Below are positions 1 to 5,573 of a stretch of DNA of 5,921 nt, one piece after another (positions within the stretch are counted from its first letter, which is position 1; each line of letters starts with the position of its first letter). This stretch comes from Candidatus Poseidoniia archaeon. GTDB lineage: Archaea > Thermoplasmatota > Poseidoniia > MGIII > CG-Epi1. The stretch lies in assembly GCA_029941645.1 (NCBI GenBank), contig JAPYSZ010000048.1, positions 1 to 5,921 of the forward strand, given 5' to 3'. Position numbers and translations under genes: made by a program. The notes under the pieces were generated by a model. It worked only from the letters and a program-made list of their open reading frames with translations. It searched no databases and had not been told where the DNA came from.

Positions 1-26
1 GTACCAAACATTAATTAAAACTAAAT

Positions 27-218
27 TTAGTGTGCATGCATATCATTGCCACAGCACATAGGAGATTTGATTTTTCCACAACCACCAGGACATTTAGAAA
101 CGTCTACAGTAGTTCCATCATCCTTACTGATAGTATCGTGAACTAATTCTTTACCACAAGCTCCACAATTCATTGCTGCAACTGACATATCACAATTATG
201 ACAAACGTATTTTCCCAT
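27..218 (-). CDS. Small cysteine-rich zinc-ribbon protein, 63 aa
   Basis: The protein has eight cysteines in 63 residues. C6-x2-C9 and C18-x2-C21 form two knuckles that would make a classic four-cysteine zinc ribbon. A second set (C43, C47 and the adjacent pair C55-C56) lies in the C-terminal half, and the chain ends His-Ala-His. The CCGNDM stretch at 55-60 resembles the CCGxxM metal motif of desulforedoxin-type iron centres, so the second set may bind zinc or iron. No signal peptide or membrane segment is visible, so it is probably cytoplasmic. I recall similar short proteins in marine archaea but know of no assigned function. The ATG is supported by a TATA-like element about 24 bases upstream, which suggests leaderless transcription separate from the PP-loop gene 33 bases upstream. 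The coding call is strong; the role is unknown. Confidence 0.82.
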   Translation of the reverse strand: MGKYVCHNCDMSVAAMNCGACGKELVHDTISKDDGTTVDVSKCPGGCGKIKSPMCCGNDMHAH

Positions 219-237
219 ATTTATTCAGTAAGATGCT

Positions 238-246
238 TATTTATAA
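238..246 (-). promoter_or_regulatory. TATA-like box for the zinc-ribbon gene (leaderless)
   Basis: On the minus strand this reads TTATAAATA. Its centre is about 24 bases upstream of the A of the ATG at 218. Archaeal TATA boxes usually sit about 25-27 bases before the transcription start, which would place the first transcribed base at or next to the ATG. No Shine-Dalgarno-like sequence precedes this ATG, in agreement with a leaderless mRNA. No clear purine-rich BRE is visible upstream. The region is AT-rich, so a chance match is possible. Confidence 0.5.
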
Positions 247-251
247 TAATG

Positions 252-1178
252 TCATTTTTTTGAGATTAAACTATCTAAATATCTTTTCTTTAATTTGAAT
301 CCATTTCGTTTTGCGAGTAATTTAATTGCCTTATCAAAATTACTTCCATATTGTGCACCTTTTTTTTTACGAGCTGAAGCCTCGATTGGTACTCCAAGTT
401 CTACTGCAATTTCTCTCAAAATCTTTTTGTTTGTGATTGAGTCTATTTTTTCATCAGTAGATAGACTCATTGCTAGAATTATAAGTTCATCATTAATGTA
501 AGGGCTAATAACTTCTTTTGTGAGACTTTCTGCAATTAGTTTATCTCTTGAAATTACGAGATTATTTAGACGCTTTAATCCATCCCAGCTTTCATCCACA
601 AGTCCCTTGATGTTCATACCTCTCCATTTACCTCCTTCATGAACTGACTTTACGTGTCTTTGATAACCTGCAAATAATTCTTCAGCACCTATTCCACTAA
701 AAAAACTCCTTTCATCACCTAAACTTATTGCAGCAAGTAAGACTGTAGATACGGATACTTTAACCATATATTCTATATAGTTATCATTATGAATTATTGG
801 GGATGGCAATATGGCTATAACTTTTATTAGTAATTCTTCAATTTCGTCAATTTCAAATTCTTTGAATACAAGTTCCAATTCTAATAGATGTGCAATTTCT
901 TTTGCAACTTTAAGATCTTCGGAACCTTTCATGCCAACACAGAAACATCGGAATGAAATATTTTCATCCTTACATATTTTAGCAATAATAGATGAATCAA
1001 CTCCGCCAGATAGAAGAATTCCAAAAGGTTCATTAGGTAAGTTATTTAGTATTGATTTTTTTAAAGCAGCAGCTATATTTTGTCTTGTTCCAACAACGTC
1101 TTTGATACTCCGAAGATAATCTATATGTTTACTCCAATTAGAATCTGAGATAGTATCTTTAATTTCAGATTTAGGCAT
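252..1178 (-). CDS. Asparagine-synthetase-like PP-loop ATPase without glutaminase domain (ASNSD1-like)
   Basis: This 308-residue protein is the synthetase half of the AsnB family. The ATP-pyrophosphatase PP-loop SGGVDSS is at 57-63, the second family motif (GIGAEELFAGY) at 162-172, an RDKLIAESLTKEV segment matching the conserved R-D-x3-x5-E region near 211-223, and a C-terminal basic KKKGAQYGS motif at 271-279. The N-terminal class II glutaminase domain is absent: there is no initiating Cys nucleophile and only about 50 residues precede the PP-loop. The position equivalent to the catalytic Glu348 of E. coli AsnB is Ile163. The GIGA(D/E)E-x-x-AGY and QYGS-type motifs recall eukaryotic ASNSD1 more than AsnB, so asparagine synthesis is doubtful. 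The family adenylates a carboxylate and then amidates or cyclises it. The gene starts 4 bases after elp3 ends, without a clear Shine-Dalgarno, implying co-transcription. A role with Elp3 in tRNA modification is my inference. Confidence 0.85.
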   Translation of the reverse strand: MPKSEIKDTISDSNWSKHIDYLRSIKDVVGTRQNIAAALKKSILNNLPNEPFGILLSGGVDSSIIAKICKDENISFRCFCVGMKGSEDLKVAKEIAHLLELELVFKEFEIDEIEELLIKVIAILPSPIIHNDNYIEYMVKVSVSTVLLAAISLGDERSFFSGIGAEELFAGYQRHVKSVHEGGKWRGMNIKGLVDESWDGLKRLNNLVISRDKLIAESLTKEVISPYINDELIILAMSLSTDEKIDSITNKKILREIAVELGVPIEASARKKKGAQYGSNFDKAIKLLAKRNGFKLKKRYLDSLISKK

Positions 1179-1182
1179 GTAC

Positions 1183-2682
1183 TTATGCCAGTTCTTTAAC
1201 CATATAATATTCTTCTAAATTATATCCTAATTTCTCATAATAAAGTCTTGTTCCCGCACCGTGTGTAACTCTAATTTTGTCATAGTTTTTAGATTTTTCT
1301 TCCGCAATTTTCATCAATTTACTACCTAACCCCATATGTTGTACGCCTGTACTAGTTTCCCCTATATTTGCAGACTGACCAGTTACCTTCAACTCTCTTA
1401 CAGTTGCATTATCATCTAATCTTAATCTTACATAAGCTAAGAGTTTAGAACCGGATTCATATGATATAAATAATTCTTTACCTCCATTAGCTTTGTATTC
1501 AATTTCCTTTAATTCTGCTGTTGAAGGATCTATCTGAGCTCTCCAAAGCTCTCTACAATTAATACACTTGCACTTTTTCCCTCGATTCTTTAATTCTCTT
1601 CGAGCGTATTGTCTCAAATTAGAGTTCATGACGCCAGCTATAATCTGTGGCTTAGGAATATCTCTCTGTATTCTTTGAATTCTGACATAAGGTGGTACCA
1701 TTTCTTTCAAATCTGCTACCACATTAGCAGCAGTTTCAGTATCATATGGAACAAAATCACCGGGATTACGTGAGAGTGGTGATCCTTTGACTAGTAAAGT
1801 AGGATACAATTTCAGCATATCTGGCTGGAAATCCTCTTCCTCAAATAATCGTTTAAAATCCCTTACATCTGTTTCAGGTGTCATTCCAGGCAGTCCCGGC
1901 ATCATATGATAAACAACCTTGAGCCCAGCTTCTTTCAATGCTTTCGTAGCCTTAATTACATCATCTACTTTTTGTTGGCGATTTAATTTATCATGTATGC
2001 CATCATCTAGACATTGTACTCCTATTTCGACTCTCGTGGCCCCCTGTTTTCTCATTTGGAAAACTGTCCAGGGATTACATTCAGTAGGGCGTGTTTCCAT
2101 TGTTAAGGCTACGCATTTGTGTTTTGCACTAGCATTATGGTGAAGAGCCTCTTCTAAGGGTAATCTTTCACCATTTAGCGTTTCAAATGCACCTGTTAAA
2201 AATTCATCCTGATAATCTGCAGTTCTAGCTGTAAAAGTTCCACCCATTATAATTATCTCAATTTTATCTGTGGGATGGCCATTTCTAATATATTGTTCAA
2301 TCCTTGCATTTACCTGAGATTTTGAATTATAGTTGTGTCGTCTACCTCTCCTTGCTGCTGGTTCATGTCCTGTATATGATTGTGGACTTTCATTTGTTGG
2401 TCCGCCTGGACAATAAGTGCATGTTCCATGAGGACATGCTGCTGGTGACGTCATAATTGCAATAGGGGTTACACCTGCACTTGTTCGCATGGGCTTAACT
2501 CTCAGTAATTTTGCCAATTCTGGCTCTTTAGATGCATCAATTCGAGCTAAAAGTTGGTTATTTGGTGGAACCATATCGAATTTGTGCTCCTTCGCCACTT
2601 CTAACTTAATTAATTGTATTTCCTGCCTTGTTTTAGGCTTCTTCTTGAGGAGGCGATTAACAACTAATTCAGCTTCTCTCAT
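1183..2682 (-). CDS. elp3: Elp3 family tRNA uridine(34) carboxymethyltransferase (radical SAM plus GNAT)
   Basis: Elp3 adds a carboxymethyl group to C5 of the wobble uridine of tRNA, using acetyl-CoA and radical SAM chemistry; in archaea and some bacteria it works without the other Elongator subunits. The 499 residues show the expected order. An N-terminal tRNA-binding region occupies about 1-75. A radical SAM core holds the 4Fe-4S ligands C83, C88 and C91 (Cx4Cx2C). The characteristic QSYTGHEPAA is at 101-110 and MGGTFTAR at 146-153. A zinc-binding CKCINCRE is at 371-378 (C371, C373, C376). The C-terminal acetyltransferase-like domain has QHMGLGSKLM at 448-457 and YYEKLGY at 481-487. Length and motifs are complete, so it looks functional. 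The ATG is one base after the peptidase stop (TAA-A-ATG), indicating translational coupling. The PP-loop gene follows 4 bases downstream. Identification is firm; the exact tRNA product is inferred from the family. Confidence 0.96.
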   Translation of the reverse strand: MREAELVVNRLLKKKPKTRQEIQLIKLEVAKEHKFDMVPPNNQLLARIDASKEPELAKLLRVKPMRTSAGVTPIAIMTSPAACPHGTCTYCPGGPTNESPQSYTGHEPAARRGRRHNYNSKSQVNARIEQYIRNGHPTDKIEIIIMGGTFTARTADYQDEFLTGAFETLNGERLPLEEALHHNASAKHKCVALTMETRPTECNPWTVFQMRKQGATRVEIGVQCLDDGIHDKLNRQQKVDDVIKATKALKEAGLKVVYHMMPGLPGMTPETDVRDFKRLFEEEDFQPDMLKLYPTLLVKGSPLSRNPGDFVPYDTETAANVVADLKEMVPPYVRIQRIQRDIPKPQIIAGVMNSNLRQYARRELKNRGKKCKCINCRELWRAQIDPSTAELKEIEYKANGGKELFISYESGSKLLAYVRLRLDDNATVRELKVTGQSANIGETSTGVQHMGLGSKLMKIAEEKSKNYDKIRVTHGAGTRLYYEKLGYNLEEYYMVKELA

Positions 2683-2683
2683 T

Positions 2684-3781
2684 TTAGTATATATCCTTTT
2701 CAGCTTTTGTTAAAACATTTGGACTATTGCCGTTAACTAAGACATCATCTTCTATCCTAACACCACCCTTACCTGGAATATAAATTCCCGGTTCAATTGT
2801 TACTGCCATTGATTCTTTTGCGATAACTTTTGATTTATAGGTCAAAGAAGGGAATTCATGTATCTCTAGTCCAAAACCATGACCAGTTCCATGAACAAAG
2901 TTTCTTCCATAACCTTTGCTTCTTATGAAATCTCTTCCTGCTTTGTCAATATTATGTCCACTGTTCTCTTCCGTAAGAGCTTTTGTAGAACGTTCATTCG
3001 CTTCCAATACAATTTGATAAACTTCTTTCATTTTTGTTGATGGTTCACTACCTACAAAGTAGGTTCTTGTTATGTCTGAACAATAACCATCCCAGAAAAC
3101 TCCAAAGTCACAGATTACGGGATCTCCTTTTTTCAATTTCCTATTTGTATTGGAATGGTGGGAATGGGCTGCGTTTGGTCCTGAAGCAATAATAGTAGTA
3201 AACGAATTCTCTTGAACACCATGTCTGCCCATAAAATAGTCAATCTCAGTTCTTACTTCTCTCTCAGTTAGACCTTCTCCACATTCAACCAAATTTCTTG
3301 CAAATCCCTGTCCTGCATCGGATTGTTTGATAGCCTTTCTTATTCTTTCTAACTCTTCTTTGGTCTTTATACCTCTCATCTCAGTAACAAAATCATTCTT
3401 AGAATTGGCAATGGATTTTCCTAGACTTATTTTTGAATCTGAGAAAACTTTGTTTATCTTTTTTTCCTTGAGAGTGTTTTTCAGTACCTCTATTGCTGTT
3501 TTTCCATCGGATTCAATATCTGGATAATGTGTCCACAATCTAATATCTTCTATTGATGCCTCTTTCCTACACCTATGTTCTTCTAATGAGGAAGTTATAG
3601 CTATAGGATCGCCTTTACGTGGAATGACTACAAAACTCATTGTAGAGCCTGGAGGACATCCTGGTGGTGATTCAGAATTAGCTAGATACCGAGTATTTCC
3701 TGGTAAGCAACAGATAAAGGCATCACGATTGCCAATATTATCTCGTATTTTATTCCATCTACTTTCGTAATTAATTTTCAT
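2684..3781 (-). CDS. M24 family Xaa-Pro dipeptidase/aminopeptidase
   Basis: This 365-residue cytoplasmic metallopeptidase probably removes residues before proline or splits Xaa-Pro dipeptides during peptide recycling. Residues 1 to about 130 form a creatinase-like N-terminal domain; about 140-365 is the pita-bread catalytic domain. The five dinuclear-metal ligands are visible: D225 and D236 eleven residues apart (DFG...GYCSDITRT), H301 in GTGHGFG, E330 in TIEPG and E344 in RIEDD. H208 in HSHHS is the likely catalytic histidine. Length is usual for archaeal Xaa-Pro peptidases. Methionine aminopeptidase is less likely because of the creatinase-type N domain. The ATG has GAGGG three bases upstream, inside the preceding small gene, whose last 11 bases overlap this one. 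The stop is one base before elp3. Exact substrate preference cannot be read from the sequence. Confidence 0.92.
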   Translation of the reverse strand: MKINYESRWNKIRDNIGNRDAFICCLPGNTRYLANSESPPGCPPGSTMSFVVIPRKGDPIAITSSLEEHRCRKEASIEDIRLWTHYPDIESDGKTAIEVLKNTLKEKKINKVFSDSKISLGKSIANSKNDFVTEMRGIKTKEELERIRKAIKQSDAGQGFARNLVECGEGLTEREVRTEIDYFMGRHGVQENSFTTIIASGPNAAHSHHSNTNRKLKKGDPVICDFGVFWDGYCSDITRTYFVGSEPSTKMKEVYQIVLEANERSTKALTEENSGHNIDKAGRDFIRSKGYGRNFVHGTGHGFGLEIHEFPSLTYKSKVIAKESMAVTIEPGIYIPGKGGVRIEDDVLVNGNSPNVLTKAEKDIY

Positions 3782-3938
3782 TTTCCCTCAACAATGAATT
3801 TGCTAAAGCATAACCTGGCAACATATTTCCTAGAATTAATAATATGGCTATATTATAATGTTCTTTCATAATAAAAAGAGCCGAACAAATAATTAAAACG
3901 AGATAAAGAGTTAATATGTAAAATTTTGTGTAACTCAT
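3771..3938 (-). CDS. Small two-helix membrane protein, 55 aa (unlisted short gene)
   Basis: Translating the minus strand from the ATG at 3938 gives 55 residues and a TAA at 3773-3771. It begins MSYTKFYILTLYLVLIICSA and ends NSLLRENEN. Two hydrophobic stretches, about 7-24 and 29-48, are separated by the short charged turn MKEHYN and probably form a helical hairpin in the membrane. I do not recognise a family. Evidence that it is real: its ATG overlaps the TGA of the kinase-like gene (ATGA), a strong GGAGGG lies three bases before the ATG, and it fills what would otherwise be a 153-base hole in a tightly packed operon, ending 11 bases inside the peptidase gene. Lysines and tyrosines near the N-terminus and a charged C-terminus are typical of small membrane proteins. 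It may be an accessory subunit of the membrane enzyme encoded just upstream; this is inference. Confidence 0.72.
   Translation of the reverse strand: MSYTKFYILTLYLVLIICSALFIMKEHYNIAILLILGNMLPGYALANSLLRENEN
3785..3789 (-). promoter_or_regulatory. Shine-Dalgarno for the M24 peptidase
   Basis: GAGGG on the minus strand, three bases before the ATG at 3781, within the last codons of the small membrane protein gene. It supports this start and, with the 11-base overlap, suggests translational coupling. The context GAGGGAA-n-ATGA is nearly the same as at the next gene upstream. Confidence 0.6.
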
Positions 3939-4534
3939 ATTCCCTCCATAATTATCATACCATCTTCGACTAAAGTAGGCCCTAAATCATACCAATGTAA
4001 TGCAAATAAAATAACCATTGGGATTATTTGCATTGCTAAGTCATCATCAAACCACTTTATTTTTGGTCTTTCAGCTATTACTGCAGCAATACTACCTATT
4101 ATTGAATAAAACAAAACGCCCACAATAATATGATATATCGCAAAACTGCATACTAATCCACATATAATCCCATTTTTGTCACCCCATTTCTTAGTTGCTT
4201 CGCCTATAACTGGATCTGTGTAGGCTGCCATTATTATAGTCGCAATAACTAAACTCTGAGGAAAAAAACCAATTTCATAAAATCCGAGAAGTAGACACGA
4301 ACCACTGGCAAACCAAACAAAACTAGCAATCCTATCTTTTTCATAGTCCCTCATCCCCAATATTTTGATTCCTTTGGTAAGGCGTGCTATCTCGATAGCA
4401 ACAACCAACAACCAAAATAGAATGATGAAATAGCTCCTCTGTAATCCTAAGATTTCAGATGGAAATAGGAAATATACTACAAAGCAAGCTGCAATTGTGT
4501 GGTTGAAACGCCGATATATTTGTTCATCAATCAT
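3935..4534 (-). CDS. Polyprenol/dolichol kinase-like integral membrane protein (SEC59/DGK1-like)
   Basis: This 199-residue protein has about six or seven hydrophobic segments, near 12-28, 35-52, 68-88, 93-106, 121-153 and 169-182. Several features recall the CTP-dependent polyprenol, phytol and diacylglycerol kinase family: the basic start YRRFNH at 7-12 (family pattern RK-x-x-H), a membrane glutamate followed by arginine (E48, R51), AYTDPVIGEATKKWGDKNG at 104-122 (family pattern S/TDP...G...G), and ERPKIKWFDDD at 155-165 (family E...DDN) followed by IIP. Such enzymes phosphorylate isoprenoid alcohols for archaeal lipid recycling or as sugar carriers for N-glycosylation. The third D replaces the more usual N in DDN, so the substrate could differ. 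It starts 26 bases after tfb and shares ATGA with the small membrane gene downstream. A hairpin covers its start codon. Family assignment is likely; the substrate is unknown. Confidence 0.68.
   Translation of the reverse strand: MIDEQIYRRFNHTIAACFVVYFLFPSEILGLQRSYFIILFWLLVVAIEIARLTKGIKILGMRDYEKDRIASFVWFASGSCLLLGFYEIGFFPQSLVIATIIMAAYTDPVIGEATKKWGDKNGIICGLVCSFAIYHIIVGVLFYSIIGSIAAVIAERPKIKWFDDDLAMQIIPMVILFALHWYDLGPTLVEDGMIIMEGI
3942..3947 (-). promoter_or_regulatory. Shine-Dalgarno for the 55-aa membrane protein
   Basis: GGAGGG on the minus strand, three bases before the ATG at 3938, formed from the Glu-Gly codons at the very end of the kinase-like gene. It closely matches the complement of the 16S rRNA 3' end. 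It is the strongest ribosome binding site in the window and the main argument that the short gene is translated. Confidence 0.65.
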
Positions 4535-4551
4535 GGGTTTTTCCCTGATTA
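4528..4551 (-). promoter_or_regulatory. mRNA hairpin sequestering the start of the kinase-like gene
   Basis: In the minus-strand transcript, UAAUCAGGG (4551-4543) can pair with CCCAUGAUUG (4537-4528) around an AAAAA loop. This gives eight Watson-Crick pairs plus one U-G pair, with a single bulged A that is the first base of the start codon. The 5' arm contains the only Shine-Dalgarno-like AGGG, so folding would hide both the ribosome site and the AUG. It could tune expression of the membrane enzyme relative to TFB, or depend on translation arriving from tfb. It is based on pairing alone and could be fortuitous. Confidence 0.4.
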
Positions 4552-4560
4552 AAGAACGCT

Positions 4561-5496
4561 TTAGATATGTATATCTATATTCAGAAACTGAGCCATTTCC
4601 TTGTAACGACTTCTTATTGTAACTTCAGTTAAATCAGCAGCACGTGCTACATCCTTCTGTTTTCTTCTTTCATTGTTTACAATAGATGCGATATACACTG
4701 CAGCTGCTGCCAAAGATATTGGTACTGAGTTTGTCAGTGGCACATCTTGTGCAGCTCTTAGTAAATCTCTTGCAGCGCCTTCAACTTTAGGTGTAAGTTC
4801 TAGTTTAGAGCATATTCTTGGTAAATAATCCTCTGGAAGAGGTGGCATTGAGTGCATTTTCAATGCTTTTACCATAACTTGATAAGTCCTTGAAATCTCT
4901 TTTCTTGAATATCTGCTGTGCCTGCTTATCTCAGTTAGAGTTCTTGGAACGCCTTCTTGTCTACATGCAGCATACAATGCAGCACATGCTACCATTTCAA
5001 TAGCTCTACCGCTCAAAGATTGCTCTTGAATAGCTCTTCGATAAATGAATGCAGCGGTTTCTTGAATTCTTCTTGGCAATTTCAAATTAGTTGCAACAGC
5101 TTGCATTTCTCTCATTGCAACAGCCATGTTTCTTTCAGCTGATTTTGAGGCACGAGCACGTCTCTGCCATTTTCTCATTCTGAAAAGCATAGATTGATTA
5201 CGGTTCGATATAGAACGTCCATAGTAATCTCGATTAGTTGGTGAAATCTCAGTTGATAGACCTTTATCAGGAAGTGTGGTAGACATTGGTGGCCCAGCCC
5301 TTGCAAGTGCATTTTCTTGTTGCATGTCGAATGCTCTCCATTCTGGCCCTGTGTCCACTATGTTTTCTTCTAAAACCAAACCACAATCTGCACACACAAT
5401 TTCTGCATGATCATAATCTCTTTTCAAGTGAGTACTTTTACAATCCGGACATGCAGTTACTACGTCAACTTCTTCCTCGTCGTTTTTAGATTTCAT
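4561..5496 (-). CDS. tfb: Transcription initiation factor TFB (TFIIB homologue)
   Basis: TFB bridges TBP on the TATA box and RNA polymerase and sets the start site. The 311 residues show the full architecture. An N-terminal zinc ribbon has C16-x2-C19 and C35-x2-C38. The highly conserved GPEWRAFD at 50-57 leads into the B-reader/linker region, with GPPMSTTLPDKGLSTEI at 68-84. Two cyclin folds follow, about 115-212 and 217-306. The second ends in a helix-turn-helix with VTIRSRYKEM at 292-301, the region that contacts the BRE. No key residue is missing. The ATG is preceded by GGTG four bases upstream and by a TATA-like box about 39 bases upstream, suggesting a short leader of about 10-13 bases. 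It appears to head the operon. Archaea often carry several TFBs; whether this is the main one cannot be told from the window. Confidence 0.97.
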   Translation of the reverse strand: MKSKNDEEEVDVVTACPDCKSTHLKRDYDHAEIVCADCGLVLEENIVDTGPEWRAFDMQQENALARAGPPMSTTLPDKGLSTEISPTNRDYYGRSISNRNQSMLFRMRKWQRRARASKSAERNMAVAMREMQAVATNLKLPRRIQETAAFIYRRAIQEQSLSGRAIEMVACAALYAACRQEGVPRTLTEISRHSRYSRKEISRTYQVMVKALKMHSMPPLPEDYLPRICSKLELTPKVEGAARDLLRAAQDVPLTNSVPISLAAAAVYIASIVNNERRKQKDVARAADLTEVTIRSRYKEMAQFLNIDIHI

Positions 5497-5524
5497 TATA
5501 CACCATCGAGGTTTTGTGGGATTT

Positions 5525-5550
5525 AGGCCACTATAAAAAGCTTCCGGCCT
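5525..5550. repeat. Short inverted repeat flanking the tfb TATA box
   Basis: AGGCC at 5525-5529 and GGCCT at 5546-5550 form five-base inverted arms around 16 bases that contain the TATA-like box and its purine-rich flank. The arms are GC-rich within a very AT-rich region. The spacing of arm centres (about 21 bases, two helix turns) would suit a dimeric regulator, possibly competing with TBP/TFB. Short arms make chance a real alternative. Confidence 0.3.
5531..5540 (-). promoter_or_regulatory. TATA-like box upstream of tfb
   Basis: The minus strand reads CTTTTTATAG, preceded directly by the purine-rich GGAAG (5541-5545), a plausible BRE position. Its centre is about 39 bases before the tfb ATG, predicting a transcription start near 5508-5510 and a leader of roughly 12 bases that still contains the GGTG ribosome site. 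It is probably the promoter of the whole tfb-to-PP-loop operon. Confidence 0.5.
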
Positions 5551-5573
5551 TCCTTCGACGATAGCTTATTGAT

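Noticed and set aside
10..22. Oligo-T transcription terminator after the zinc-ribbon gene
   Set aside because: Only TTTT followed by mixed A/T is present, not distinguishable from background in this AT-rich DNA, and the region is cut by the window edge.
295..1119. Plus-strand open frames at 295-501 and 811-1119
   Set aside because: They lie opposite the PP-loop gene, are rich in Ser/Ile/Leu as expected from antisense of an AT-rich gene, and show no recognisable motif or start signal.
252..1178. True glutamine-dependent asparagine synthetase (asnB)
   Set aside because: No N-terminal glutaminase domain or Cys nucleophile, and the AsnB catalytic Glu is Ile; only the PP-loop synthetase fold is supported.
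2691..2700. AAGGAT as Shine-Dalgarno for elp3
   Set aside because: It is about 12 bases from the ATG, too far and too weak; the one-base gap to the peptidase stop explains initiation better by coupling.
1919..2713. Plus-strand open frames at 1919-2143 and 2489-2713
   Set aside because: Both are antisense to elp3, whose motifs are complete in the minus frame; no independent support.
3327..3527. Plus-strand open frame of 66 codons
   Set aside because: Antisense of the M24 peptidase; hydrophobic composition only mirrors its Lys/Glu-rich linker.
4957..5489. Plus-strand open frames at 4957-5142 and 5286-5489
   Set aside because: Antisense of tfb, including its zinc ribbon; no ribosome site or family match.
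5504..5506. Alternative ATG upstream of the tfb start
   Set aside because: It is out of frame with tfb and reaches a stop after six codons; at most a tiny leader frame.
5538..5567. Terminator hairpin after the acetyltransferase (AAGCT/AGCTT arms followed by T5)
   Set aside because: The stem is only five pairs with a 20-base loop, and the T-run is better explained as the tfb TATA element.
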